From an uncultured Mollicutes bacterium (GTDB lineage: Bacteria; Bacillota_I; Bacilli_A; UBA3375), in contig UWSE01000007.1 in the NCBI GenBank assembly GCA_900551955.1, positions 1-25,465 of the forward strand: a stretch of 25,465 nt of DNA, written 5' to 3'. Positions 1 to 7,140 of this stretch are shown here, one piece after another (positions within the stretch are counted from its first letter, which is position 1; each line of letters begins with the position of its first letter). The notes under the pieces were generated by a model. The model worked only from the letters and a program-made list of their open reading frames with translations, searched no databases and was not told the DNA's origin. The translations under genes and the position numbers were made by a program.

Positions 1-73
1 TAATAACATGTCCTATCTTGTATAAATCATCCTTAGATTCAATTTCTAAATCTGTTAATATTTGTATTTTCAT
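1..73 (-). CDS. Partial CDS, unknown protein (N-terminus only)
   Basis: The first 24 codons of a minus-strand gene that leaves the window on the left. It starts with ATG at 73-71, preceded by a good ribosome binding site (AGGAG, 6 nt upstream on the minus strand). The visible peptide begins MKIQILTDLEIESKDD and is charged, with no signal peptide. I do not recognise the family from so short a piece. It is divergent from the small ORFs at 206-421, so the 74-205 region probably serves both directions. Confidence 0.6.
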   Translation of the reverse strand, partial: MKIQILTDLEIESKDDLYKIGHVI

Positions 74-205
74 AATTACTCCTAACACAAATATTAAATC
101 AAATTAGAAACTTATAATCTAAGATTTGTACAATTTTATTTTTTATATTTTGTACATTTTTATAATATCATTAATAACTAGTATTGCAAAACCAATAAAA
201 AACTC
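74..205. promoter_or_regulatory. Divergent intergenic region with two TTTGTACA direct repeats
   Basis: No gene is seen here. Two 15-nt direct repeats, TTTGTACAATTTTAT (125-139) and TTTGTACATTTTTAT (149-163), differ at one base and start 24 bp apart. Each contains the palindrome TGTACA. The second overlaps a plus-strand TATAAT (161-166) that lacks a clear -35 box. Placement between divergent genes suggests binding sites for a regulator, but that is inference. Confidence 0.35.
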
Positions 206-283
206 ATGAGTATCCCTTCTCCATATCCAGAAGCACAGAACAATTATTATAAAAACCTTTTTAATTAATGTTTTGAGGAATAT

Positions 284-421
284 ATGAAACTTCCAGATGA
301 AGAAAAAATTGAATATTTAAAACCCCATGCTAAAAATTTTTTCTGCTGTTTAAAGACAAAGTCGCCAACATATAAAGATTTTTCTAATGTTTGTCCAGTG
401 TTTCAGGGAGGTAAAAAATGA
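284..421 (+). CDS. Small ORF, 45 aa, unknown; coupled to the next gene
   Basis: ATG at 284 follows GAGG with normal spacing, and the TGA stop (419-421) overlaps the ATG of the next gene as ATGA, a typical translational coupling arrangement. The peptide is short and charged with several cysteines (KNFFCCLK and SNVCPVF). The same frame is open further upstream from an ATG at 206 (beginning MSIPSPYPEAQNNYY) but is cut by a TAA at 266-268. The 45-aa ORF could therefore be a genuine small protein, or the 3' part of a gene broken by a nonsense mutation. No family recognised. Confidence 0.4.
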   Translation: MKLPDEEKIEYLKPHAKNFFCCLKTKSPTYKDFSNVCPVFQGGKK

Positions 422-1092
422 AAAGTAAAAAAATAGTAATTGTAGTGCTAATTTTGTTAATTTTAGTTGGTGGATTTATTGGATATAAATCCGTAAAAAA
501 TTATCGTTCTTCTAACATTTTAATATCACTATATAATGATCTGTATGTCAAAGATGATCAGACTTATTTTATTAATGGTAAAGAAGTTTCTAGAGACGAA
601 GCCAATAATAGTAATAGGTATGCCTATGTTTATAAAATTAAACCTCTTGTGATAAAAACTTATAATTATCGCAGGGGAAATGAACTACAAAAAAAAAACA
701 TATGGATGAGTGTAGGAGAAGTTTTAGAAATAGATAACTACCGTATTTCAATGAATTTTGGCGAACGTGTTACATGTTATAATTTAAAAAAATGCATAGC
801 GAATGGCAATCATGAAAGTAAAGTTGGAGTTAGTGTATTTAAAGGCATAGAACCTATCAAACTATCAAAAGAAGATTATCAAAAAACATTTAATTATATG
901 TGGAATGTACTTAAAAAAGATTATTTTGATTTATTAATTACTTATATAGCACAAAGTTATAATTATCCTTATAGTTATGATAATTTTGGCTATTTTAAAA
1001 ACTTCACATTTTATTTTTGGGACGACAGCGAAATTAACTATAAATCAATTAAATTAAGTGAAGAAGAAATTTTAAAAGCGGTTAATGGTTAA
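418..1092 (+). CDS. Membrane-anchored protein of unknown function (224 aa)
   Basis: The ribosome binding site is strong (GGGAGGT, about 6 nt before ATG). The N-terminus is KSKK followed by a hydrophobic segment at about residues 6-23 (IVIVVLILLILVGGFIG) with no lipobox or clear cleavage site, so this is probably a single-pass protein with its C-terminal 200 residues outside the cell. The outer part is rich in Tyr, Asn and Lys and has one close cysteine pair (CYNLKKC, about residues 120-126). The start overlaps the 45-aa ORF upstream. The gene is followed by a strong terminator, so the pair forms its own unit. Very A-rich stretches and lack of any recognisable family fit accessory DNA. Function unknown. 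Confidence 0.7.
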   Translation: MKSKKIVIVVLILLILVGGFIGYKSVKNYRSSNILISLYNDLYVKDDQTYFINGKEVSRDEANNSNRYAYVYKIKPLVIKTYNYRRGNELQKKNIWMSVGEVLEIDNYRISMNFGERVTCYNLKKCIANGNHESKVGVSVFKGIEPIKLSKEDYQKTFNYMWNVLKKDYFDLLITYIAQSYNYPYSYDNFGYFKNFTFYFWDDSEINYKSIKLSEEEILKAVNG

Positions 1093-1193
1093 TGGAAGTT
1101 AATAAAAATAAATAATAAGATAAAGGGAAGGAAAGGCGCTGGGACAGTTTTTGTCCTTTATTTGCCATATAAGCTCTTTTTTATAATTATAAC

Positions 1194-1229
1194 AAAAAAT
1201 GTCTCGCTTTTTGTAGCGGGACATTTTTT
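1194..1229. terminator. Strong intrinsic terminator
   Basis: A 14-bp stem (AAAAAATGTCTCGC at 1194-1207 with GCGGGACATTTTTT at 1216-1229, one G-U pair) with an 8-nt loop. The A-run and T-run on either side make it potentially bidirectional. It separates the accessory left end from femX. A weaker 5-bp hairpin, GGACA/TGTCC, lies upstream at 1142-1156. Confidence 0.85.
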
Positions 1230-1281
1230 AACTCAGTGCTCGCAAGATCCTTTTTTATATTTAATTTTATCTAATATTCTA

Positions 1282-1290
1282 TGTTATAAT
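1282..1290 (+). promoter_or_regulatory. Extended -10 promoter for the FemABX gene
   Basis: TGT-TATAAT at 1282-1290, about 20 nt before the GTG start at 1310. No good -35 box is visible 17 bp upstream. It matches the extended -10 pattern found before efp, yneF, the DUF948 gene and the Asp23 gene. Confidence 0.6.
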
Positions 1291-1309
1291 ATAATGGAAA
1301 GGATATCTA

Positions 1310-2602
1310 GTGTTAAAGACAATCGATTATCAAGAATATTATCAATTAATGGTAGATAATAATCAACTTAATTTTTTGAAAACAAAAGAATATGCGCAAG
1401 CTCGAGAACAGATGGGATGGGCAACTAAAATATTAGGGTGTTTTGATAAAGATACTTTAATTGGTGCATGTATTTTGCATGCTAAAAAGTTACCTAAAAT
1501 TAATAGTTATTTGTTTTATATTCCACGTGGAATTGTGGTTGATTATTATAATGATGAGCATTTAGAGTTATTTACTAAAGATTTATATCAATACGGAAAA
1601 GAACACCGTGCTTATAGCATAAGAATTGATCCAGAGATCCCTGCATATATTGATGGGGAACTTAATCCTTTAATTAAGAAATTAAAAAGTTTCGGTTATA
1701 AACACCTAGGTCTAGCTAATAATTTTGAAGGAACACAACCTCGTTGTACAATCATTAATGATTTTGCTAATAAAACTTATGAAGAAGTTCATAGTAATTA
1801 TGAAAAGCGTTGTCAGAAACATATCATAAATGCTTTACACAATGGAATTACTATTGTCAAAAGTAGTTTTGATGATTTAGATGACTTCATGGAAATCATG
1901 AATGATACAGCTTCTCGAGGTGGATATATTACTAGAACTCGCGAATACTTTGAAATCTTATTAAAAGCTTATCAAGAACACATGAAAATATATTTTGCAT
2001 ACTTTGATCCGAAAAAGATTGATTTAGCGTCAATGAAAGAAGATATTAACCAATTACATGAACAAATTAAAAGAAATGAAATAGCTCAAAGTGAAGAAGG
2101 TGTTACTAAAAAAGGGTTAAAAAAATTAAAAGCTGATAATATAGCCCTTCACCAAGCACTAGATAAACAACAAAAAAATTATAATTTAGTAAATGATATT
2201 ATCACTAATTATCCTCAAGGAATTAAATTAGCTACCGCCTTATATGTGGAATATGAAAATAAAGCATGGTATTGGTTTGGTGGAAGTCGTACGATGTATC
2301 GTGAACTAAATCCAGTTTTCGCGATGTTTGATCAATATATTCAAGATATTATGAATAAAAATATTACATATTTTGATTTCTTAGGGATTAGTGGTAATAT
2401 CAATAATTCAAGTGATCCTAATTATGGGCTATATCAATTTAAAAAATCATTTGGTGGGTACGTAGTTGAATTTGTTGGTGAATTTGATTTAGTTATCAAT
2501 AAACCAATCTATCATGTAGCAACTAGATTACTTACGATGGCCCAAAGTAGTAAAAAGAACCCATTATTAGAGAAGTTATTAAAAGTAGTAAATAAGCATT
2601 AA
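1310..2602 (+). CDS. FemABX-family aminoacyltransferase (peptidoglycan interpeptide bridge)
   Basis: FemABX enzymes use aminoacyl-tRNA to add amino acids to the stem-peptide lysine of lipid II or peptidoglycan at the inner membrane face. At 430 aa the length is typical. The N-terminal GNAT-like half contains the family-style segment around residues 140-180 (GTQPRCTIIND, then a Tyr/Glu/Lys-rich stretch with KRCQKHI). Residues about 240-300 form two charged helices (MKEDINQLHEQIKRNE and LKKLKADNIALHQALD), the usual antiparallel coiled-coil arm. The C-terminal GNAT half includes WYWFGGSR and the FDFLGISG stretch followed by GLYQFKKSFGG, both typical of the family. The start is GTG at 1310, with AAAGGA about 7 nt upstream. 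The gene is monocistronic or weakly linked to efp. Which amino acid is added cannot be told from sequence alone. Confidence 0.9.
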   Translation: MLKTIDYQEYYQLMVDNNQLNFLKTKEYAQAREQMGWATKILGCFDKDTLIGACILHAKKLPKINSYLFYIPRGIVVDYYNDEHLELFTKDLYQYGKEHRAYSIRIDPEIPAYIDGELNPLIKKLKSFGYKHLGLANNFEGTQPRCTIINDFANKTYEEVHSNYEKRCQKHIINALHNGITIVKSSFDDLDDFMEIMNDTASRGGYITRTREYFEILLKAYQEHMKIYFAYFDPKKIDLASMKEDINQLHEQIKRNEIAQSEEGVTKKGLKKLKADNIALHQALDKQQKNYNLVNDIITNYPQGIKLATALYVEYENKAWYWFGGSRTMYRELNPVFAMFDQYIQDIMNKNITYFDFLGISGNINNSSDPNYGLYQFKKSFGGYVVEFVGEFDLVINKPIYHVATRLLTMAQSSKKNPLLEKLLKVVNKH

Positions 2603-2616
2603 AATAAGCTTAATTT

Positions 2617-2625
2617 TGTTATAAT
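2617..2625 (+). promoter_or_regulatory. Extended -10 promoter for efp
   Basis: TGT-TATAAT at 2617-2625, 22 nt before the efp ATG. The -35 region is not conserved. It probably drives the efp-to-aroQ operon. Confidence 0.6.
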
Positions 2626-2647
2626 ATAGTGGTAGTTAAGGAGTATT

Positions 2648-3211
2648 ATGATTACAGTAAATGATATTAAAAATGGATTAACAATTAAATATAATAATAC
2701 ATTATATTTAGTATTGGAATTCCAACATGTAAAACCAGGAAAAGGTAGTGCGTTTGTACGTACAAAAATGCGTAACTTAGAAACAGGAGCTATTCAAGAT
2801 ATTACATTTAGTAATACTAGTGAAAAAATTGAAAAAGCACATATAGATAAAAAAGAAATGCAATACTTATACAATGAAGGTGAAACTTACTATTTCATGG
2901 ATATGGAAACATTTGATCAAATGGAAATTAACAAATCAATCTTACAACACACATTAAAATTCTTAGTAGAAAATATGAATGTGCAAGTAGTATTAAATGA
3001 AGGGCGTATTTTAGATGTAGTATTACCAGAAAAACTTAGTTTTGAAGTTATTGAAGCAGAACCAGCTATCAAAGGTGACACTAAGAGTGGTGGAGATAAA
3101 TTAGCAAAAATTGAAACAGGGTATGAATTACGTGTACCGCTATTTATCGAAGCAGGAGAGAGAATCGTAATCAATACAACTACTGGTGATTACGTAAGCC
3201 GTGAAAAATAA
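2648..3211 (+). CDS. efp: Translation elongation factor P
   Basis: EF-P binds ribosomes stalled on polyproline and stimulates peptide bond formation. At 187 aa it is full length with the three-domain layout: an N-terminal KOW-like domain with the modification loop HVKPGKGSAF, a central domain, and a C-terminal domain ending in the signature TGYELRVPLFIEAGERIVINT-type region followed by TTGDYVSR. Lys32 at the loop tip is the residue modified in B. subtilis EF-P (5-aminopentanol), so a similar modification is likely. The start is set by AAGGAG just upstream. It heads a tight operon, 8 nt ahead of the Asp23-like gene. aroQ, a usual efp neighbour in Bacillus, lies later in the same run. Confidence 0.97.
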   Translation: MITVNDIKNGLTIKYNNTLYLVLEFQHVKPGKGSAFVRTKMRNLETGAIQDITFSNTSEKIEKAHIDKKEMQYLYNEGETYYFMDMETFDQMEINKSILQHTLKFLVENMNVQVVLNEGRILDVVLPEKLSFEVIEAEPAIKGDTKSGGDKLAKIETGYELRVPLFIEAGERIVINTTTGDYVSREK

Positions 3212-3219
3212 GGAGTAAC

Positions 3220-3483
3220 ATGGTTTTAATCGGGAGAACTGATAAAGGACGAATTTTTGTTAAAGAATTCGAAATCGAAAAAATTGTTTATTTATTTGTA
3301 AATGAATTTTACCCTCAATTTAAATGTTATGCAGTAGATTATACTGATAGTATCCTAAATTTATATATTCATAATAAAGCATTACCATATAGTGTAATAG
3401 AACAATTCCAAAATGAAATTCAAACTTATTTCCAAGACAAAATGGGAATTTATTTTAAACTGATCAATGTTAATGTTAGATAA
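3220..3483 (+). CDS. Short, diverged Asp23/YqhY-like protein (87 aa)
   Basis: The gene sits exactly where B. subtilis has yqhY, an Asp23-family protein, just before nusB. The C-terminal half fits the Asp23 pattern: a beta-strand (ILNLYIHN), an LPYSVIEQFQNEIQTYF helix resembling the family's pi-x-eva-x-x-vQ segment, then MGIYFKLINVNVR, like the usual tGl-x-V-x-x-VnV ending. The first 45 residues match the family poorly and the protein is shorter than usual. No membrane segment or catalytic motif is seen, so a small cytoplasmic or membrane-associated accessory protein is likely. AGGAG precedes the ATG and the stop overlaps the nusB start (TAATG). Assignment rests on position plus a partial pattern match, not on a search. 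Confidence 0.6.
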   Translation: MVLIGRTDKGRIFVKEFEIEKIVYLFVNEFYPQFKCYAVDYTDSILNLYIHNKALPYSVIEQFQNEIQTYFQDKMGIYFKLINVNVR

Positions 3484-3863
3484 TGAGTGTAAAACACGGT
3501 AGAAGTAAAGCGCGAGAATGCGCTTTACAATCTTTATATAGTATTAATTTTAATCCACTAACACTTAATGTTAATGATAAACTAGCTTTAACTTATGTGG
3601 AAGGTGTTAGTGATAATATCGATACAATTGATAGTTTAATAAAACCTCATTTAAAAAAATGGACAATTCAACAACTAAATCCAGTCGATTTAGCAATTCT
3701 TCGAATTGCAGTCTATGAATTAACTAATCTTGAAACGCCACGCCCTGTGGTTGTCAATGAAGCATTAGAATTAGCGAAAAAATATTCGACTGACGAAAGT
3801 AAGAAGTTCATTCATTTTGTATTAGACCAAGTATGTAAGGATATAGATGGATCAAACAATTAA
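3483..3863 (+). CDS. nusB: Transcription antitermination factor NusB
   Basis: NusB with NusE (S10) binds boxA RNA and supports antitermination in rRNA operons. The 126-aa length is close to the family norm and the protein is all-helical by appearance. Recognisable family segments are RSKARECALQSLYS near the N-terminus, INPVDLAILRIAVYEL-like spacing in the middle (here LNPVDLAILRIAVYEL), and VVVNEALELAKKYSTDESKKFIHFVLD near the C-terminus, which carries the conserved NEAvelAK and fvNgvLd positions. The ATG overlaps the upstream stop, and the 3' end overlaps xseA by 17 nt. The nusB-xseA order matches Bacillus except that folD is absent between them. Confidence 0.95.
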   Translation: MSVKHGRSKARECALQSLYSINFNPLTLNVNDKLALTYVEGVSDNIDTIDSLIKPHLKKWTIQQLNPVDLAILRIAVYELTNLETPRPVVVNEALELAKKYSTDESKKFIHFVLDQVCKDIDGSNN

Positions 3864-5118
3864 CTTAACTCCGAGTGCGATTAATAAATTTATAAAATCA
3901 CTACTTGAAAAAAATAAATACTTAACTAACATAAAAATTGTTGGTGAAGTATCTAATTTCAAAACAAGTAGTGGTCATTTTTATTTTTCAATTAAGGATG
4001 ATGAAGCTCAAGTTAATTGTGTCTGTTTTAAAAATAATACTCTAAAATTTAATTTCCTTCCTCAAGATGGAATGCAGTTAATAATAACAGGTAGTATATA
4101 TCATAATATAAAAAATGGTTATTACAATATTAATGTTACTAATATGGAAGAAGATGGGATTGGTCGTTTAGAACAAGAGTTTATTAAATTAAAACAAAAA
4201 TTAGAACAACAAGGAATATTTGACCAAACCCATAAGCAACAACTACAACCTTTTTATCAACGAATTGCATTAGTCACAGCACCTACATCAGCAGCAATTA
4301 AGGATATGTTAACAACAATTAAACGCCGAAACCCGCTTGCTGATGTTGTCATAGTGCCGACCATTGTTCAAGGACAAAATGCAGCCCCATCAATTGTCAA
4401 AAGTATTAATTATGTTAATGATCATAATTTAGCTGACGTTATGATTGTTGGTCGGGGTGGTGGAAGTATAGAAGATTTATGGGCCTTTAATGAAGAAGTA
4501 GTAGCCATGGCTACATATAATAGTAAAATTCCGATTGTTAGTAGTGTTGGTCATGAAACAGATTTTACTATAATTGATTTTGTTAGTGATATGCGAGCAG
4601 CAACGCCAACAGCGGCTGCTGAGTATGTCACTCCTGATATTAATAACGTGCAACAAGTAATTAATAACAACGTAAAACAATTAGCGCACAGTTTAAAACA
4701 ACACATTCAAACAATGAAAACAAAATTAGTAGCAATTAGTGAAAATCAATATATGCAAAATCCCTTAATTGATTTTAGTTTAAATTATGATAATACTTGT
4801 CAACAATTTAAAAATGTCGCTAAATTGTTTCTTAATAACATTACAAATCAACAACAACATTTAATGTTAGTTAATAATAACTTTCAAGATGTAATTACAG
4901 CTAATTTAAAAAAAAAACAACAAGCAATCGTTAAAAACCATCAACGTTTAGATGCCTTAAATCCATTATCGATATTATCAAGAGGATATAGTGTCGCTAG
5001 TTGTAACGATCATGTAATAAAATCAATTAATGATGTTAATAAAGGTGATAAAGTAACGATTACAACAGTTGATGGAATAATTGATACTAAAGTAGAAAAT
5101 ACAAGAGGAGAATCATGA
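3847..5118 (+). CDS. xseA: Exodeoxyribonuclease VII large subunit
   Basis: XseA is the catalytic subunit of exonuclease VII, which degrades single-stranded DNA from both ends. At 423 aa it is near full length. Residues 1-100 form the OB-fold (LTPSAINKFIKSLLE, then VGEVSNFKTSSGHFYFSIKD). The central nuclease domain has IALVTAPTSAAIKDML, the GRGGGSIEDLWAFNEE motif (about residues 202-217) and SSVGHETDFTIIDFVSD with the expected His/Asp residues. A long Gln/Asn-rich helical region follows, then the C-terminal LNPLSILSRGYSVA motif. The start at 3847 lies inside nusB with AAGG upstream. It ends in TGA overlapping xseB as ATGA. Confidence 0.96.
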   Translation: MDQTINLTPSAINKFIKSLLEKNKYLTNIKIVGEVSNFKTSSGHFYFSIKDDEAQVNCVCFKNNTLKFNFLPQDGMQLIITGSIYHNIKNGYYNINVTNMEEDGIGRLEQEFIKLKQKLEQQGIFDQTHKQQLQPFYQRIALVTAPTSAAIKDMLTTIKRRNPLADVVIVPTIVQGQNAAPSIVKSINYVNDHNLADVMIVGRGGGSIEDLWAFNEEVVAMATYNSKIPIVSSVGHETDFTIIDFVSDMRAATPTAAAEYVTPDINNVQQVINNNVKQLAHSLKQHIQTMKTKLVAISENQYMQNPLIDFSLNYDNTCQQFKNVAKLFLNNITNQQQHLMLVNNNFQDVITANLKKKQQAIVKNHQRLDALNPLSILSRGYSVASCNDHVIKSINDVNKGDKVTITTVDGIIDTKVENTRGES

Positions 5119-5336
5119 ATATAACTTATGAAGAAGCATTTCAAAGATTAGAACAAATTATTAGTCAATTGCAAAGTGAAGATGTTAACTTAGATGAAGC
5201 CATTGATTTATTTAAACAAGGTGTTGAATTACAAAAACATTGTAATACATTATTAAACGATGCAGAAAAAAAAGTAGCTAAAGTGTTAAACGAAGCTGGA
5301 GAGTTAGAGGACTTTATCCATGAAAAAGATGAATAA
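5115..5336 (+). CDS. xseB: Exodeoxyribonuclease VII small subunit
   Basis: XseB is the small helical subunit that binds in several copies to the XseA helical arm. At 73 aa it is the usual size, with the family signature TYEEAFQRLEQIISQL, then LDEAIDLFKQGVELQKHCNTLL and a basic/acidic tail. The ATG overlaps the xseA stop (ATGA) with GAGGAG upstream, so the two subunits are translationally coupled. It overlaps mltG by 17 nt. The Bacillus order would continue with ispA; here mltG follows instead. Confidence 0.95.
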   Translation: MNITYEEAFQRLEQIISQLQSEDVNLDEAIDLFKQGVELQKHCNTLLNDAEKKVAKVLNEAGELEDFIHEKDE

Positions 5337-6354
5337 AAAGATTTTGATTATAGTTGGCCTATTAATTATCGTATGTGGTGCAATTGGAAGTTATTTTGCA
5401 TTAAAAAATAACAAACCTGCTCGATTAGTATATGTTACTGTCGAACAAGGTGATAGTGTTGAGAATGTAATTCAAAAAGTAGTTGATAGTGGAGTAGATG
5501 TTACATCAAAAGCATTATACAAAGAATTTGTTAGCCAAGACGCAAAAATTTATGCTAATTGTTATGAATTAAAAACTAATATGACACCAAAAGAAATAGT
5601 TACTATTCTAAATAATCCTACTAGTAATTATCAAGGCGATAAATTAGTTGTAATTGAAGGTGATAATTTAGTTAATGTAGCGGCAAAATTAGCAGAAAAA
5701 AGTGCTAGCCGCTACACTAGTGATCAAATTATTGCATATTGGAATGATCAAGATAATATCAAAAAATGGATGCAAAGTTATTGGTTTTTAACAGAAGATA
5801 TTTTATCTAGTGATGTGTTATATCCATTAGAAGGATACTTTGCGCCAGCAACTTATCCATTAGTACCTGATTTTGATTTAGAGACAATCACAACTAAAAT
5901 GCTAGATGCTATGGGTACTAATATGCAACCATATCAAGAAGTTTCTGCTCGTCAAGGTTTAAGTATTAATCAATTTATTAGTTTAGGTAGTATTGTTGAG
6001 CGTGAAACGATGCATCAAGAAGATCGACCTAAAGTAGCTGGTGTATTTTTTAATCGTTTAGAACAAAATATGCCATTAGGAAGTGACATTACCGTTTTAT
6101 ACGCAATGCAACAACATAAAGAAATTGTTACTTATGCCGATTTAGAAATTGATTCTCCTTATAATACATATAAAGTAACAGGATTAACACCAGGACCGAT
6201 TGCCATGGTATCAAAAAGTTGTTTAGAAGCTGTTAGTGAACCAGAAGACAATGATTATTTATATTTCTTTGCTAAACAAGATACTGGAGAAATTATATAT
6301 TCAAAAACATTAGAAGAGCATGAGAAAGTGAGCAAAGAGAATGCGTGGAAATAA
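5320..6354 (+). CDS. mltG: Endolytic murein transglycosylase MltG (YceG-like)
   Basis: MltG cleaves nascent glycan strands near the membrane and is thought to set their length. At 344 aa it has the family layout: a short cytoplasmic N-terminus (KKMNKK), one membrane helix at about residues 5-26, a LysM-like domain and the YceG catalytic domain. The catalytic glutamate is Glu227 in SLGSIVERE; the downstream motifs DRPKVAGVFFNRL, PLGSDITVLYA, DSPYNTY and GLTPGPIA are all present. A second in-frame ATG at 5329 is possible, but GAGG upstream of 5320 fits the first. It overlaps xseB at its start and aroQ at its end. Confidence 0.95.
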   Translation: MKKMNKKILIIVGLLIIVCGAIGSYFALKNNKPARLVYVTVEQGDSVENVIQKVVDSGVDVTSKALYKEFVSQDAKIYANCYELKTNMTPKEIVTILNNPTSNYQGDKLVVIEGDNLVNVAAKLAEKSASRYTSDQIIAYWNDQDNIKKWMQSYWFLTEDILSSDVLYPLEGYFAPATYPLVPDFDLETITTKMLDAMGTNMQPYQEVSARQGLSINQFISLGSIVERETMHQEDRPKVAGVFFNRLEQNMPLGSDITVLYAMQQHKEIVTYADLEIDSPYNTYKVTGLTPGPIAMVSKSCLEAVSEPEDNDYLYFFAKQDTGEIIYSKTLEEHEKVSKENAWK

Positions 6355-6796
6355 AATCCTAATTATAAATGGACCAAATATTAATTGTTTAGATCATCGT
6401 GAAAATATTTATCCAAATCAATATAGTTATCAACAATTAATGGATAAAGTTAATGATTTTGATCAAAACATAATTTGGTTTCAATCTAATAGTGAAGGGC
6501 GCATAATCGACGCTATCCAAAGTGTAATATATAATGAAGAAGTGGGCGGATTAATTATTAATCCAGGCGGTTATACTCATTATTCAATAAGTATTTTAGA
6601 TGCACTTAATTTATTAGATTTAACAAAAGTCGAAGTTCATATGACAGATATTACAAAACGTGAAGACTTTCGTAGTAAATCAATTACCACATTAGGTGTT
6701 GATCAAGTATATATGGGTCAAGGGATAGATAGTTATATTGATGGAATAAAATATATTAGAAGTATCAATAATAAGAAAGAAGATGAAAATAGTTAA
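6341..6796 (+). CDS. aroQ: Type II 3-dehydroquinate dehydratase
   Basis: AroQ converts 3-dehydroquinate to 3-dehydroshikimate in the shikimate pathway and works as a dodecamer. At 151 aa it has the fold's key stretches: NGPNINCLDHREN with Arg20 and Tyr24 at the positions of the catalytic lid residues, FQSNSEGRIIDAIQ, the active-site segment INPGGYTHYSISILDAL, and VEVHMTDITKREDFR with the conserved His and Arg. Several positions differ from the usual consensus (for example MTD where most have LSN), so it is a diverged member, but catalytic residues are kept. No other shikimate gene is in the window. The ATG is inside the end of mltG. Tandem hairpins follow the stop. Confidence 0.9.
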   Translation: MRGNKILIINGPNINCLDHRENIYPNQYSYQQLMDKVNDFDQNIIWFQSNSEGRIIDAIQSVIYNEEVGGLIINPGGYTHYSISILDALNLLDLTKVEVHMTDITKREDFRSKSITTLGVDQVYMGQGIDSYIDGIKYIRSINNKKEDENS

Positions 6797-6801
6797 TAAC
6801 T

Positions 6802-6826
6802 ATATACTCAGGGGAAGGGAGTATAT
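6802..6826 (+). terminator. Hairpin upstream of terminator (role uncertain)
   Basis: An 8-bp perfect stem (ATATACTC 6802-6809, GAGTATAT 6819-6826) with the purine loop AGGGGAAGG lies between the aroQ stop and the terminator at 6829. It lacks its own T-run. It could protect the mRNA 3' end or form part of a two-hairpin terminator. Confidence 0.45.
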
Positions 6827-6828
6827 CT

Positions 6829-6851
6829 AAGGGGCTTTTAGCTCCTTTTTT
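6829..6851 (+). terminator. Intrinsic terminator of the efp-aroQ operon
   Basis: A 7-bp stem (AAGGGGC 6829-6835, GCTCCTT 6841-6847, one G-U pair) with loop TTTTA, followed by further T residues to 6851. It ends the efp-to-aroQ run just upstream of the yneF promoter. Confidence 0.75.
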
Positions 6852-6861
6852 ATTTGTATTG

Positions 6862-6870
6862 TGCTATAAT
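6862..6870 (+). promoter_or_regulatory. Extended -10 promoter for yneF
   Basis: TGC-TATAAT at 6862-6870, 20 nt before the yneF ATG. It follows the terminator directly, so yneF is an independent unit. The -35 position is poor. Confidence 0.6.
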
Positions 6871-6890
6871 ATATACATAAAAGGAGCAAC

Positions 6891-7115
6891 ATGACATTTG
6901 AATTTATTATGACAGGATTATTTGGAGGAGTAATCGGGTTAATTATTGGATTTTTCGCAACACGTTATTTATTTAAACAACAAATGAAAGACCCAGGAGC
7001 AATGATTCCTGATGAAGTGTTAAAAGCAATGTTAAGTAGTGCTGGACAAACACCAACTCCCAAACGTATAAAAATGATGAGAAGACAAATGACTGAAGCA
7101 TCGAAAAAAAAATAA
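6891..7115 (+). CDS. yneF: YneF/UPF0154 family small membrane protein
   Basis: A 74-aa protein with an N-terminal membrane helix (about residues 6-26, with IGLIIGFFATRYLFKQQMK) followed by a cytoplasmic tail. The tail carries the family pattern: KDPGAMIPDEVLKAMLSSAGQTPTPKRIKMMRRQM, close to the UPF0154 consensus npPineemiRammmqMGqkPSekkinqmmr. Function is not established for the family. AAGGAG precedes the ATG. It is a single-gene unit convergent with ung, 7 nt between the two stops. Confidence 0.88.
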   Translation: MTFEFIMTGLFGGVIGLIIGFFATRYLFKQQMKDPGAMIPDEVLKAMLSSAGQTPTPKRIKMMRRQMTEASKKK

Positions 7116-7140
7116 TGAATTATTATTCATTTTTTTCTTT
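7102..7140. terminator. Bidirectional terminator between yneF and ung
   Basis: AATGAAT (7114-7120) pairs with ATTCATT (7125-7131) around a TATT loop. The A-run to the left and T-run to the right extend the pairing after one mismatch. It overlaps the stop codons of both convergent genes, so each gene's end is built into the other's terminator. Confidence 0.6.

Noticed and set aside
1162..1359. 65-aa open frame across the region before the FemABX gene
   Set aside because: It runs through the strong terminator and the femX promoter, has no ribosome binding site and overlaps the real start of femX in another frame.
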